Below are positions 35,608 to 48,752 of a stretch of 64,000 nt of DNA, piece after piece. Source of the stretch: Tethya wilhelma (lineage: Eukaryota; Porifera; Demospongiae; Tethyida; Tethyidae); NCBI GenBank assembly GCA_964030475.1, contig CAXIPT010000006.1:4676917-4740916 (forward strand), written 5' to 3'. A model generated the notes under the pieces. It did no database searches. It was given only the letters and a program-made list of their open reading frames with translations, and was not told the DNA's origin. Position numbers and translations under genes: made by a program. Position 1 is the first letter of the stretch. The number at the start of each line of letters is the position of its first letter.

Positions 35608-35700
35608 GCACATGCGCGGACATTGGCGGGTCTACATACGCGCGTACGCGCCAAATGAAATGACGTCATTGCCTAGGTGAACTCAAAAGTGATGACTCAG
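35608..35700. promoter_or_regulatory. MRPL54 promoter with NRF1-like, E2F-like, CRE and AP-1/ARE motifs
   Basis: Directly upstream of the MRPL54 start: GCACATGCGC (one mismatch from NRF1), ATTGGCGGG (E2F-like), the palindrome CGCGCGTACGCGC, a perfect CRE TGACGTCA at 35661-35668, and TGATGACTCAGC (AP-1/antioxidant-type). An NRF1-like site fits a mitochondrial ribosome gene. Motif-based inference. Confidence 0.5.
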
Positions 35701-36627
35701 CAGATTAGCGGTCAAGAGACAAAGCCTGACCTTCCAAAAAAAGCCGAGAATGTACCACTGTGAGGCAAGTATGAGGTCCTGACTGTGATATCTGAGGAAC
35801 CTACCACCCTAGCCCGCTCCATCGAGTGAAAAAGTGAAGAAATTAAAGGTATTTGCACGTGAAATTCTAAATCACGCCTGGCTATCTATCTAAGCCTTGA
35901 AGGAAGGTTGGGTGTGTACTAAAAGAGAAAGTATAACATTCTTAGAGGTACTAGGTATGGCTTATGACCAGATAATATGGGTGTCAATGGAAATGTTCTC
36001 ATAAACACATGGGCTCCAAGCTGTGCTCCAAGTTGATTCTTATGCCATTTTATGATAGTTCTATGAGCTCCTCCCTCTTCTGCTAACTGCTACACATAGT
36101 AAGAAACTAAAGTGGGAGGCCACACAAAATCATTTGACAGGATTTTTTGACATCAAAAATTGCGACCCATTATGGCATAATTTTTGTTAGCTGTATTGAC
36201 GACCCTTGCCTAATACTTTGTGTGACACTGCCTAAACTTGTCTGCCAACTTATTGCCACAATCAAGATGTAGTTAGTGTTGTATCTCTAGTGTTCCTTAT
36301 CTTCCATTCAATGTTAGTAGTCTGTAGTTAACAACTATAGACCTAATGGAGAGGGGTGTGGCTTCAGAATAGAAGGTACACGCCCATTTGAAATTTCGCA
36401 AGTTTTGGCTTTTATAGCTGAACTGCTTTCAGCCATGGTTGTTTACATTGCTGCAATAGTTTTTCACATTCTGAAAGTAAAGCTGATCATTGTGTTAACT
36501 ACCAACCATCACGGATTGTTATTTTTGCTAGTGTATATGTTCATTTCTTAGTCACCTTTGGGAAATACTATATATGTATCAAATCTTTGTATTGTTTAGA
36601 TGTGGTTATCTTTATGGTAGTTAATAG
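35701..36627. other. Intergenic DNA between MRPL54 and SMG5
   Basis: AT-rich; no exon that can be supported on either strand. Confidence 0.6.
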
Positions 36628-37060
36628 TTATTTCATTCATAGACTTAAAACTATAGACATGCATGTTGTCAAAGAATAGGACACAACAAAATTATAATAA
36701 TGCATACACACATCCTCTAACTAACGACCAAGAGGAGGCTGTACATATAACATCACTTCCTCAAGAGAGCAAGAAGACTAGAAACTGAGTGTGCCCCCAC
36801 TCCAGTGGTGGTCAGCCTTGGCAGTTTTCTGGTGGAGAAAGTCACAAGCCAAGGTCCACAGGTTTGGGAACTGATCAGCTATCATATCAGCTGATTCTGT
36901 GGCTAGTAAAGAGCCAAGATAAATCCACTAGGAACCAACCAACTAACCAAAATTTATTTTGTTGAGAAGCTGTATAATAATTATGCATTATTATAATTTT
37001 GTTGTGTCCTATTCTTTGACAACATGCATGTCTATAGTTTTAAGTCTATGAATGAAATAA
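36628..37060. repeat. Perfect inverted repeat (about 78-base arms) ending at a single n
   Basis: Left arm 36628-36705 (starts TTATTTCATTCATAGAC) is repeated in reverse complement at about 36983-37060, which ends exactly at the n at 37061. The loop is about 277 bases. The perfect arms and exact end at the join suggest a folded-back read or mis-oriented contig end; a MITE is the alternative. Confidence 0.7.
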
Positions 37061-37240
37061 NCTCTCTCTCGCTGTTTTATATCGGCTGTCTTTTATCCTT
37101 CTGAATTGACAGTGATGGTGGTTTGAAGCTGTCGAGGATGTTCTCCTGTCGTTTCTTTGAAGTGTAGCGAAATATCTCTAGTTTTTATAACCAAAGAGAC
37201 GCTCAATTTTCGTTCCTTTGCGGCGCATTCTTCTCCACAG

Positions 37241-37453
37241 TCCGAGCAACCAAGATACAACGCACACACTCTAACCACTACTGGACGTAAAGGTGAAGTT
37301 GTAGCACTGAAAGGAACTCGGTGTACTGTCAAAAATGCTCGACTAATAGTCATTTTATATTGGCTCACTGTGTACTTTGCTGGGATGGGTTTTTGTGCCA
37401 TTGGCATCTCATTAACAGTTTACCGCAGAGAATGGCAGTTGTCCTACTACTAG
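37241..37453 (+). CDS. Possible last exon of a small membrane protein, upstream part missing
   Basis: After a CCACAG acceptor, the frame encodes SEQPRYNAHTLTTTGRKGEV, a basic stretch, then a hydrophobic segment (LIVILYWLTVYFAGMGF) and the end YRREWQLSYY before a stop. The open frame has no ATG upstream, so a 5' exon would be needed; it may have been lost at the n at 37061. Not recognised; may be chance. Confidence 0.3.
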   Translation, partial: SEQPRYNAHTLTTTGRKGEVVALKGTRCTVKNARLIVILYWLTVYFAGMGFCAIGISLTVYRREWQLSYY

Positions 37454-37714
37454 ACAATCGGAATGCCCGAATTAGCTTTGACTGGCTTCCGACTTAGCTT
37501 CTCTGGACAGGAAGTGGTAGAGTACTTACTACAATGTGTGTGTGTGTAGTGCCACATTTCCAGACCTCTAAGAGATTACCTGCCTAAGAAGGGGGATGAA
37601 ATAAATGAGAGAGAGAGAGAGAAATCTAGGAATGAGGCTATAGTGTTTGCGAGTGCATTAAACTTTACCTCCACCTACACACACACACACTGATCAGTCA
37701 ATGAACGTCACATC

Positions 37715-38108
37715 ATGAGTGCCCTCCCCAAATCCATCCACCCCGAGCTTGGCTCAACAGAGTCAAAGGGAAAGCAGCTCTTCAAGTAAATGTCCTACAT
37801 GTGTAGTAATGTTATGTTGTGCCAAGTATGTAATGGACGTTGCATGTACACAGTGGTATTAATCTTGTCCTTCTACATTGTCCCTGTTAATTAACTGCAT
37901 GCTGCATGTATTACCCCCATACCACACACCATATGTAACCTACATTGCTGTGTACCTCTCTCTCTCTTTCAGGAGAGCGTGGGAGTATAGTCAGAGACTT
38001 GATCTAGCCACCAAGACGTGCGCTCACACTGTCGACCTGTTTTCACAGGAATTGGAAGCTCTTAGGAAGAAGTAAGAACCACTCTCCAGACTCCGTTTTT
38101 CAGTTTGA

Positions 38109-38149
<41 letters not shown>

Positions 38150-41100
38150 GGGTGAGAGAGAAGTGTGCTCAAGTTGTTCTCTTGTCCTGCTCTCTCTCTC
38201 GTAAGGCCGAGGAGCTTCTTTGGAAGAAGAGCTATTATGAAATCATCCAGCGATGCAAGCAACACACACACGTGAGTCATTGTTCTGTCATTGAGTGTCC
38301 TAACTCGTAGGGGAAGTTGAACCATCAAACACTTACAATACCATTTTTAAAAAGAAAGCTGTTTTTATTGCCTGCCAAAGTATACTCTAATGGAACACAA
38401 ACTTTACTTTGTAGTAACTACAGTATGTGTACTTGTGGTATCCACAGTGTAATGAACACATCTCAAATAACAGACTCTAAAATGGACGTACATCCTCACA
38501 TGTACATACATGTACATCCTCACATGTGGAGATATGTGTCCCTCGCCCGTTGCCAACGGTGTGTGACTTACAGTCCTTCCTAGTTGTGCCACATCATGGC
38601 TTATAAGTCCTGGTGTTAGCAGTGCGGTGTGCCAACTGGGTTAGCTGGGGGGATACACATTGTGTTATCATCATTGTTTGGTCTCTGCTTCCATGCATGT
38701 CACGACGACTGCCTCTGCAAGAGAATGTTTCCGAAAGGAAATGGATGGCTCTGTGTGTGTGTGTGCGCCTGTGCACGTGGAGAGAGACAGAATTATGATA
38801 CTTCTATTCAGCTTGTGGTCAAATAAGTAGCATTTTCACTTCTTTTGATGTTTACCTCCACAAGGCCAGGCTAGTCTTTAAACTCTGACATACCATCACC
38901 ATCATTGACCAATGTCTGTCTGTCTGTCTCATGCCTGATGGTGTCCCGATAGCTGAATTGGTGTGTCAGATGCTGTGCCATTTTAGCCAGCCAGTGTTTG
39001 TAGTATTTGGTTGCTGTTTTCAGGAGGCCCCTCCAAGTAGCCTTGCCCAGTTCCCTATTGTGCCACGAATTATGCCCCGATCTTTTGTCCCATTCAATGT
39101 GTAATAACCTCACCTGAATGATGCTGTTTGCTATCATCATTGCATGCTATGGTGAACTGGCTATCTATCATTTGCCAATTGGCTCAGATTCCTGTGGTAA
39201 GATTGTTCTCCCAAAACTTGCTGATGGTATATACTGGATAAATGATTAGTCCTTTTAAATATGACCACAAGCAAAGCATTATTGGACATTATCAGATAAA
39301 AGTGTTGGAGGTGCATGCTTCAATCAAGACATGGTGTGTGTGTGTGTGGTTGGGAATGCATGCATGTAGCACTATTTATCACTGTAAGTCCTTTGGATGA
39401 GACTCTGGTTGATCTCAGGCCATAGCACTCACTCAAGCAGCTGGGCTTAGAGACACAAGTGAGTAGTTTTCAAAGCTCTCTTATCTCTATGTCCTGGGCA
39501 CTTGAGTGATTCCATTTAAAAAGATGCCTCTTGTTGCTATGCATGCTCTAGCAGTTTTTCTACTTGATATAATTGTATAACAGCAAGGTAAGATTTTATC
39601 TTTTTGTGTGCCTTTCTTGGTCCAGTGCAATTTTGTAGTAATATCTTATCTTTTGAGTCTCTCATTGCTAAGTCTTGATAAAGGTCTACTATGATGTGTG
39701 TGTGTGCTTTGCTTCTTATGAGTGCACAAATACAATGGCAGAGTATCTGATGTGCTTGGTAGTCAAATTGCTATAGATTAAGTGCAAAGTGTACTACCTA
39801 ATCTTTATACAGAATCTTCATAGTTTTTTTGTTCTCATAACTCTCTATCTCTTCCGCTGGTCAATGCAAGAAAGACAAGCATTAGTTTGAAATGCAGCCA
39901 CCAACAGCTAGTACATACAGAGTCACAGCTTAGCATTGCGCAAAAAAAGAAAAGAAAAAGAAAAAAAAATTCCCAACCACCAAAGCACCTGTGAGTGAGT
40001 GCGTGTATCATTGCTACGTAGAACAATAGGCTGGTCAGTGTATGCTGGCCACTTCAGTGGAGCCCTCATGTCACTGGGCACACTCATCGCCCCTCCCCTC
40101 ACAGCCATGGCANTTGTTTGGTCTCTGCTTCCATGCATGTCACGACGACTGCCTCTGCAAGAGAATGTTTCCGAAAGGAAATGGATGGCTCTGTGTGTGT
40201 GTGTGCGCCTGTGCACGTGGAGAGAGACAGAATTATGATACTTCTATTCAGCTTGTGGTCAAATAAGTAGCATTTTCACTTCTTTTGATGTTTACCTCCA
40301 CAAGGCCAGGCTAGTCTTTAAACTCTGACATACCATCACCATCATTGACCAATGTCTGTCTGTCTGTCTCATGCCTGATGGTGTCCCGATAGCTGAATTG
40401 GTGTGTCAGATGCTGTGCCATTTTAGCCAGCCAGTGTTTGTAGTATTTGGTTGCTGTTTTCAGGAGGCCCCTCCAAGTAGCCTTGCCCAGTTCCCTATTG
40501 TGCCACGAATTATGCCCCGATCTTTTGTCCCATTCAATGTGTAATAACCTCACCTGAATGATGCTGTTTGCTATCATCATTGCATGCTATGGTGAACTGG
40601 CTATCTATCATTTGCCAATTGGCTCAGATTCCTGTGGTAAGATTGTTCTCCCAAAACTTGCTGATGGTATATACTGGATAAATGATTAGTCCTTTTAAAT
40701 ATGACCACAAGCAAAGCATTATTGGACATTATCAGATAAAAGTGTTGGAGGTGCATGCTTCAATCAAGACATGGTGTGTGTGTGTGTGGTTGGGAATGCA
40801 TGCATGTAGCACTATTTATCACTGTAAGTCCTTTGGATGAGACTCTGGTTGATCTCAGGCCATAGCACTCACTCAAGCAGCTGGGCTTAGAGACACAAGT
40901 GAGTAGTTTTCAAAGCTCTCTTATCTCTATGTCCTGGGCACTTGAGTGATTCCATTTAAAAAGATGCCTCTTGTTGCTATGCATGCTCTAGCAGTTTTTC
41001 TACTTGATATAATTGTATAACAGCAAGGTAAGATTTTATCTTTTTGTGTGCCTTTCTTGGTCCAGTGCAATTTTGTAGTAATATCTTATCTTTTGAGTCT

Positions 41101-41871
41101 CTCATTGCTAAGTCTTGATAAAGGTCTACTATGATGTGTGTGTGTGCTTTGCTTCTTATGAGTGCACAAATACAATGGCAGAGTATCTGATGTGCTTGGT
41201 AGTCAAATTGCTATAGATTAAGTGCAAAGTGTACTACCTAATCTTTATACAGAATCTTCATAGTTTTTTTGTTCTCATAACTCTCTATCTCTTCCGCTGG
41301 TCAATGCAAGAAAGACAAGCATTAGTTTGAAATGCAGCCACCAACAGCTAGTACATACAGAGTCACAGCTTAGCATTGCGCAAAAAAAGAAAAGAAAAAG
41401 AAAAAAAAATTCCCAACCACCAAAGCACCTGTGAGTGAGTGCGTGTATCATTGCTACGTAGAACAATAGGCTGGTCAGTGTATGCTGGCCACTTCAGTGG
41501 AGCCCTCATGTCACTGGGCACACTCATCGCCCCTCCCCTCACAGCCATGGCACATACATGTGGGTGGTTGCTAACCCAGTGCTTGGTTGAGCTCTGAGGA
41601 GCATTGGTCAGATCAGGGTGCTCAAAATAGTAGTAATCTTGACTTTTTGCATAATGTAGAAGTTTGTGGCTCTCAAGAGGCTGTTCAGTAAGTACTCTGT
41701 GTGTGTGCTGTGGGTGCTAAGCCATTGAGAACCACTTGCAGAGCTCTGTAGTGGAGAGGAGCAGCCTCTTCTCTCAACAGTGCACACACATGTGTATGAA
41801 TTTGAACATATTATTATTCCCTCACTGGTGTGATTTTACATACCCAAAATACCCAACACACTATTGAATGT

Positions 41872-41904
<33 letters not shown>

Positions 41905-44900
41905 ATCCTAGATGCAATGTGTCACTATCACACACTCACATTCACACAGATGTGCCTCACTCACTCACACACAGGCATGCAATAAGGCTAGCCGATGGGC
42001 AAGAAATCGGGTGACAGTGCTGATAGCTCATAGCTCTGGTAAATTTGCAAACCTCTCGCTAGACCGATGGCTGCCACTCTTCCCCTCTCTGGTCACAGTC
42101 GAGTGATTCTCCATGAGAGAAAGAGACCTGAGTGTGTATATCTTAAACCGCAGATAACACAGCTGCTTATGCTCTCTATTGAGCTGAGGCTCCAGGCATG
42201 CCTATTGGATGTTCATCCACTCTCTATCTCTGAGGTCTAGGCCTCAAAGGCCAGCCCCTCTGCTACCACAAGTTTAGACACTGCACACACATTAAATGAC
42301 CCCACACTGTACTGAGGCTGTATGTAGATATGCTAGGCTGTGGTGACCACTGCTGGCATGCTTCAATGAGCATTGCTGAACAATCTTGGAATGGAATCAA
42401 AAATTATCTGATGTATGTTGTTTGTCTGCCCAATATTATTTGTTTATTTGTGTGTGTGAAGATAGAGAACCTTGCATGCAGGATGCTGGGGTTCCTTTGT
42501 ATCCTTTCCTCCTTGGTCTGAGAATCTTTCCCTGTTCTCTTGCTTCAAAAGCCTCTTGGAATGCTGATTGGATTGTTTCAAAATGTAATTAGTGTTGATC
42601 TTGTTAATGTATTATTGTGAGCTCTGTGTGTGTGTGTGTGTGTGTGTGGATGGAGAGTGATTGGTGTTAAATCTTCATTGATTATGCTCCACTGGGCTAT
42701 TGATGAGACTCATGTCATTGTCTTAGCTATTGTGAGCGGTGAGATAGAAGTGGTCACTGTTTGTGTCCCTCTACACTTGTAAATTGAAAGACTTGAACTG
42801 CTAATGACAATGTTATACCAACGCATACGTTTGCACATTAGCTCTGTTGGCACAAGTCACCATTTCAACTGAACATTTTTCAAATTTTTGTGGTACAATA
42901 TTTTCATGAATTTCACGATTGGACCGTACATTGGCAGAATAATTTCAGAGATTGTGATTCACGAAAATAATGTTAGCAAAGACAGAGTTTTCACTGACTT
43001 TTGTACCACAAAAGTTTGGAGCTGTACAATACAACAACCTGTAGTCAATATACCTAAGAAGATGCACTGATTTCCACCATAATTATGTCAGCAAAAAATG
43101 AAACGAAAACTCTTAAACACACACACACCTCCACCCCTCACAGGTTCAGGATAGGACCACACCTCTCTTTCTCTCTTACCAGGCTCTCCTCCGATCGGCC
43201 GACGCCTTCTACAGCGACCTCATCCTCTCCCTGGAGGGCCAGAGTGGGGTCACCCTCTCCCAGACCACCACCATGATAGGTACGTGACTGATTGGGAGCA
43301 GCTGCTGGAGAAGGTTGGGTTGGATACTTTAGAAGAATTTCCACAAGACTTGCTAGATCTTCCAATTTTGTTAAAGTTTGCAAAGCACATTTAATTTGTA
43401 GGAAGACCATCTTCCACTTTTTGTAGTTAAGGGACACCTTGCAAACATATTGTTTGTTTGTTTGTTTGTATGTTTTTGTTTTTTTGTTTTTTTTTTTTAC
43501 CTAAAAATGTGATCATAATAATGCTAACTTGGACTGACTAGTTTTATTACCTTTCATTTCAAGAGTCGGACCTGGAGAAGCAAGGGCTCCTCCAGCTGAG
43601 AGAGACCTACTTCAAGTGCCTCATTCGTCTAGGCGACATAGGTGAGCACATCTTTATAATTATAATATGATAATATTATTTACACACTCATTTAAAGAAA
43701 TATCACCAGTTTGTGTTTCCCGGGAAACTCCCTCCTCTAAAATCTTGTCAGATTAAAGTAGATTACACAGCAGCTGATTTTGAAGGTTCAAATTGTGAGG
43801 TGGTTGGTTTAAAGCATATGGTTTGAAAAACAAAGAGAGAGATAGATAGAGAGGGAGGGAGGAAGGGGTGGATGTTTCCTTTTGTGGATGTGCTTCTCCT
43901 TGCCAGGTCAGTGATAGTGTGTATCTCTGACAACACACCAGCCATCCACCCATCACTGATCATCTCTGACTAAACCAACAAACCCTCCCTCTTCTCTCCC
44001 TGTCAGTCAGCCATCAGGACCTGGTCACCAGAGATAATGCTCAGGTGTTTTTGAGGGAAAACCAACAGATCTAACTCACTGATCTCTTCCACCAAGCTCA
44101 CAGTGCAGAATGTGTGTGGTGTGTCGTGCTTCAGAGAGCACTGATATTATTCATGAGATGCTGCTGGCTGTTGAATTATTCATGAAATGCTGCTGCCTCT
44201 TAAATTATTCATGAGATGTTTGGGTGTTGAATTATTCATGAGAGGCTATTGCTGTTGAATTATTCATGAGAAACTGTTGGCTGTTGAATTATTCATGAAA
44301 TAGATTCTAAACTTTGCTGGCTAGAGACTATCCAGAGAAGAATGGTTGCCATAGTAACATTCTAAGTGGAGGGTATTTTCAACTACATACAGTTGGACAG
44401 CCTCCAATTTACATAACAATGGGATATAAATATTTTAGCAAACTTTTAGGCTGCACCTGTAGTACTTGATTATAGTACCCAGAACCCATACATATAAACA
44501 TGAGCTTGGGTCCAGATTATTTATTACTGTCATGTTATTGTCATGGATACGTATTATTTTTATACAGTACCAGTGGCGTAGTGCAACAGTGTATGTATGT
44601 ACATACGTACTGCGGTGCTAGAGCTCTTGGGATCTTGGTATAGAAAGGCATTCCGCAACCTTCCCACAGTTCTAGCCATACTACAGACCACCTGCACCTC
44701 CTTGGTTTAGAGGTACCCCTATCTTGGGTTTTCAGCAATTAATCTCTTGTTTTGTGTTCCTCTTGGCCCTGCTTGCGTGAGGCTTGGTTTATCTCTCACT
44801 CACTGTGGAGTAGGATGTTTTAGATCAGACTTCCTTGAAACAGGAAGATTTTATTGTTAGAGAGAGAGAGGCAGTCTATAGGTGAAGGTGTAAAGATGAA

Positions 44901-45344
44901 GCAAGCAGCAGCTGTATCACATCTTCTGAGGTGGATTTTTTTTTTCCCCAGCTGTCTTTAATCAAGGCTTGTTAGGGAACCATATTCCATGACTTAACTA
45001 GCTCACCCACCCGGTACCCTCTCCCAGTTGCAGATACTGTATAGCTCCAAATTTTTGTCGCACACTATTTTCATGAATTTCGTGATTTGACTGTATATCA
45101 CGAAAATTTTCTCCATGAAAATTTAGAAAATCGTACATCAGCAATATAATTTTCAGAAATTGTAATTCACAAAAATTTGTTCAAAACAGCAAAAACAGAC
45201 TTTTCACGAACTTTTTGTGTCACGAAAATTTGGTGGCTAACTGTAGCTTGTAACCCAGGTTGCCCTTTGACCTTCCACTCACAGAAAGGAGAAGGGAAGC
45301 GTGAGTGAAAAGTCAAAGGTAGAAGCCTGGGGATGAGGGATGAG

Positions 45345-45402
<58 letters not shown>

Positions 45403-46775
45403 ACTACCCTATACCGCTGCATTGTGCTAATACAAGGTCATTCCATTGTGGTGTTGACGGTATCCGTTGCTCTAACCATAATTGTCATTAATAACTTGAT
45501 AATGCTAATTGTATTTAATTGTCCCTATCAGCCAAGTGGTTTTAGCACTTATGATAACATGTGGTCCACAGACCACTTATCTGCTAGGTGTTCATGTCAC
45601 AACTTCTCTGCTCCCAACAAAAGCTGGCTACAAGCTTCTTCTGAAGAGAAGCAGATTCTTGCACAAACTCTGCTTACTCCAGGATAACTATCAGCCTGTT
45701 AGCATCAGCCATAGCTAGACATTCATAGCTTCTTGTACCCCAAAGTTTGCTTTGTGTGCTACTCCCTTTTCCACAAGCTGTTCTAGAGATGTACAGGGAG
45801 GGCATGTATTGATCCTTGCCTGTATTGGTTGGATGTCTCCATGTCAACTGACCTGGTCTAGGCCAGTCCTCCCATGGAGTGCTGACCAGTGAACCATGAC
45901 TCCTGTCTCCTCTCAACATGTTCAGACATGTCAGCACATTATTGCTTGTGAAAACTACTAACCTTTGTAGCTGGTAGTGTGTGCTCTGTGTGCCTGGCAA
46001 CATGCATGCCAGTGCTTGTATCTGGCAGCATGCATGTCTGTGCTTGTACCTGGCAACATGCATGCCAGTGCTTGCATCTGGCAGCATGCATGTCTGTGAT
46101 TGTATGCATGCCTGGCAACATGCATGTCGATGCTTGTATGCCTGGCAGCATGCATGTCTGTGCTTGTATCTGCCAAGTTTAGTAGAAAAAAAACTTGAGA
46201 TCTAGCTGAGATTCAAACCCAGGCGGTTCTAATTCCAGTCGAATGCTCTTACCACTGAGCTACAATAACCCACTGCCATTGGAACCTCATACAGCATGTG
46301 TAGTGGTTCTAACTGTGTTGGTGGTATCTTCTTACTGAGGTTAAGAAAGAGCGTAGTATCAATTCATCCAACTTACGACCATGAGCAAGGCTTCTTGGCT
46401 TCTTGGCTTCTTGGTCTGCTCCACTGACCAGTACATGGGTTGCACCTGTGTCCGTCTCCATGGAGATAGCATTAATGATTTTCTCACCATAAAGTACTAT
46501 CTTTATGATGATTGGATCTACACTTACCGCTATTAACTATCACACGCACTCTATGTGCGTGTGTGTGTTATGTGTGTGTGTGTGTGCATCTGTGTGTGTG
46601 TGTGTTTGTGTGTGTAGTATGGTTGGTCCTGTGTGAAAATTGATCAGTGTGTGTCATCTTTATGGCTGACACTCTTCACCAGAGTGAGTGATAAGGAGAG
46701 ATGACACCTAGCCACAATGCCACACTCTTTACCCAAACCAAAATGAAGAAGTCCTGCCGATGCTCTGCAAACACA

Positions 46776-46870
<95 letters not shown>

Positions 46871-48687
46871 ACACACACAAAGTTAGGAAGTTAGATAGTT
46901 CTGTACCTGATTCTTTTTACAAAAAAATGTCAGTTACGTATTATGTTGCTAAGGATTAAGTTTCCATAAACGCATTCAAATACTCTTCTTTTTTTTTTTT
47001 TTTTTGCTATATAGACTAGCTTTTCTTTTTCCCCGTAAAAGTCTTGACTATAATTATACCATTTATGTGGATGTACTCCAGCCTAGCGCTTGCCTGCTGC
47101 ATATAATAGAAGCATTAATAGACACAATGCATTGACATTGGTCGATCAAAGCGCAGATGTGTTTGTTCAAGATAGTGGAGCTGCTCTGTGTGAGAGGAGA
47201 ATGGTACCATTGTCAGCCATTATCTGTGTGTTTTGAGAGATGCTCCCTCTAAGGTCTATCTGCCTCTAGATATCTACTGGTGTTTGTTTAGCGCACAAGT
47301 GGCAATTGCACTGAGAGAACAAGTGAACCATTTATGCTACTACTACTGGGTGGTGATGCTGACCTGGATAATACCAAGTCACGATATCATCTCGATGTAC
47401 ATACAAGTAGAATCGGTAGTGGATTGTACTGCTGTGATGATGTAATTGGAAATTATGTCGTCTGAATTACAGCTATCGTCATGTGATTTGTGAGTTGAGG
47501 TCAAATCAATTGGCACTTCACTTTAAATACAGTGAAAAGTCACAATCGTGATTTTTTTTTTTTTGTTTGAGTAATTTAATGTCTCAAAGTTGGTTGAGAT
47601 ATAAGCCTCAATGAGGCTTAAATATAAATATCGTTAAAATATTTTCAAAGGAGGCTCCTCCTTTGAAATATTTTTCTTTTGGAATAGGAGGAGAAACATC
47701 ATCCTAACCCCCTCCCTCTGTAAGAGTGACGAAAATGAAATGAGATGAAACTGAAAATAGGCCTATGTATATTTCTAATTGTGTGCTGTTTTTCCCTTTT
47801 CTCTTCTCTTCTTTCCACAACAATTCACATCTGAAACTTGACCTCCCAACAATTCACATCTGAAACTTGACCCCCCTGTCTTCAGAGCAGCCCTGTGTAC
47901 TGTGTGCTGTGATATGATAGGACAGTAGTTTGGGTGTAATGCAGCCACTCTGATGTGGTTAGGGCCACTGGTCCCCAGCATCCATCCGTCACACATCATG
48001 CTACTCTGAGGAATGCATAATGCGGTGTTATGTTACCCTACCTTGACCCGACCTACCAACAGACTCACCGCTTCAGCTTCGAAAGAGACTTGTGGCGTAG
48101 AAGAAGGCCTAGATCAGTTAGTGATATTCAGTTACACTCATTGACCCATACTACTCACTCTAGTCTGGGTGATGAATGAATATTTGCTGCTTTTGAGGGG
48201 TCTGCCTAACTAAAATTTTCATTGGAACCCCGAGGGGTCTCCCATACTATGTTAGATTTTAAAATAAATATTAAGCCTGACTGCCTTAGACCACAGTTAT
48301 TGTTATGTCATATGTCATACATGTGCTTCAAAGACTACACCTAGCTGAAAGTGATCTCTCTCTATCTAGCTCCTGTCATGTGGTCTTGACCCAGACCAAC
48401 CAGCCACTGCAAGCGGCCATATTTGGTGACACACGCACACACACACACACTTGAGATGGGGGGAGAGGGGAGAGGGAGAGAGTGAGCTTTATGTTCAATG
48501 GTGACCTCTTAGGGTTTCTATCATGTGGGTTTATCTGTGTGTGACATCAGGTAGGCTGTTACAATAGATGGCCCTCTTTTGGGTCTCACTGTGTAAACAG
48601 TCTGGTCTAGTCTGGTAGGCTGTTGGTGGTACCAGCTGAAATGAGTGTACTGCTTGTGGGTCGGCTTTTTTATATGATGATGATAAG

Positions 48688-48752
<65 letters not shown>

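Noticed and set aside
45979..46205. Cys/His-rich frames (MCSVCLATCMPVLVSG type)
   Set aside because: Translation of the 26-base GCATGCATG minisatellite.
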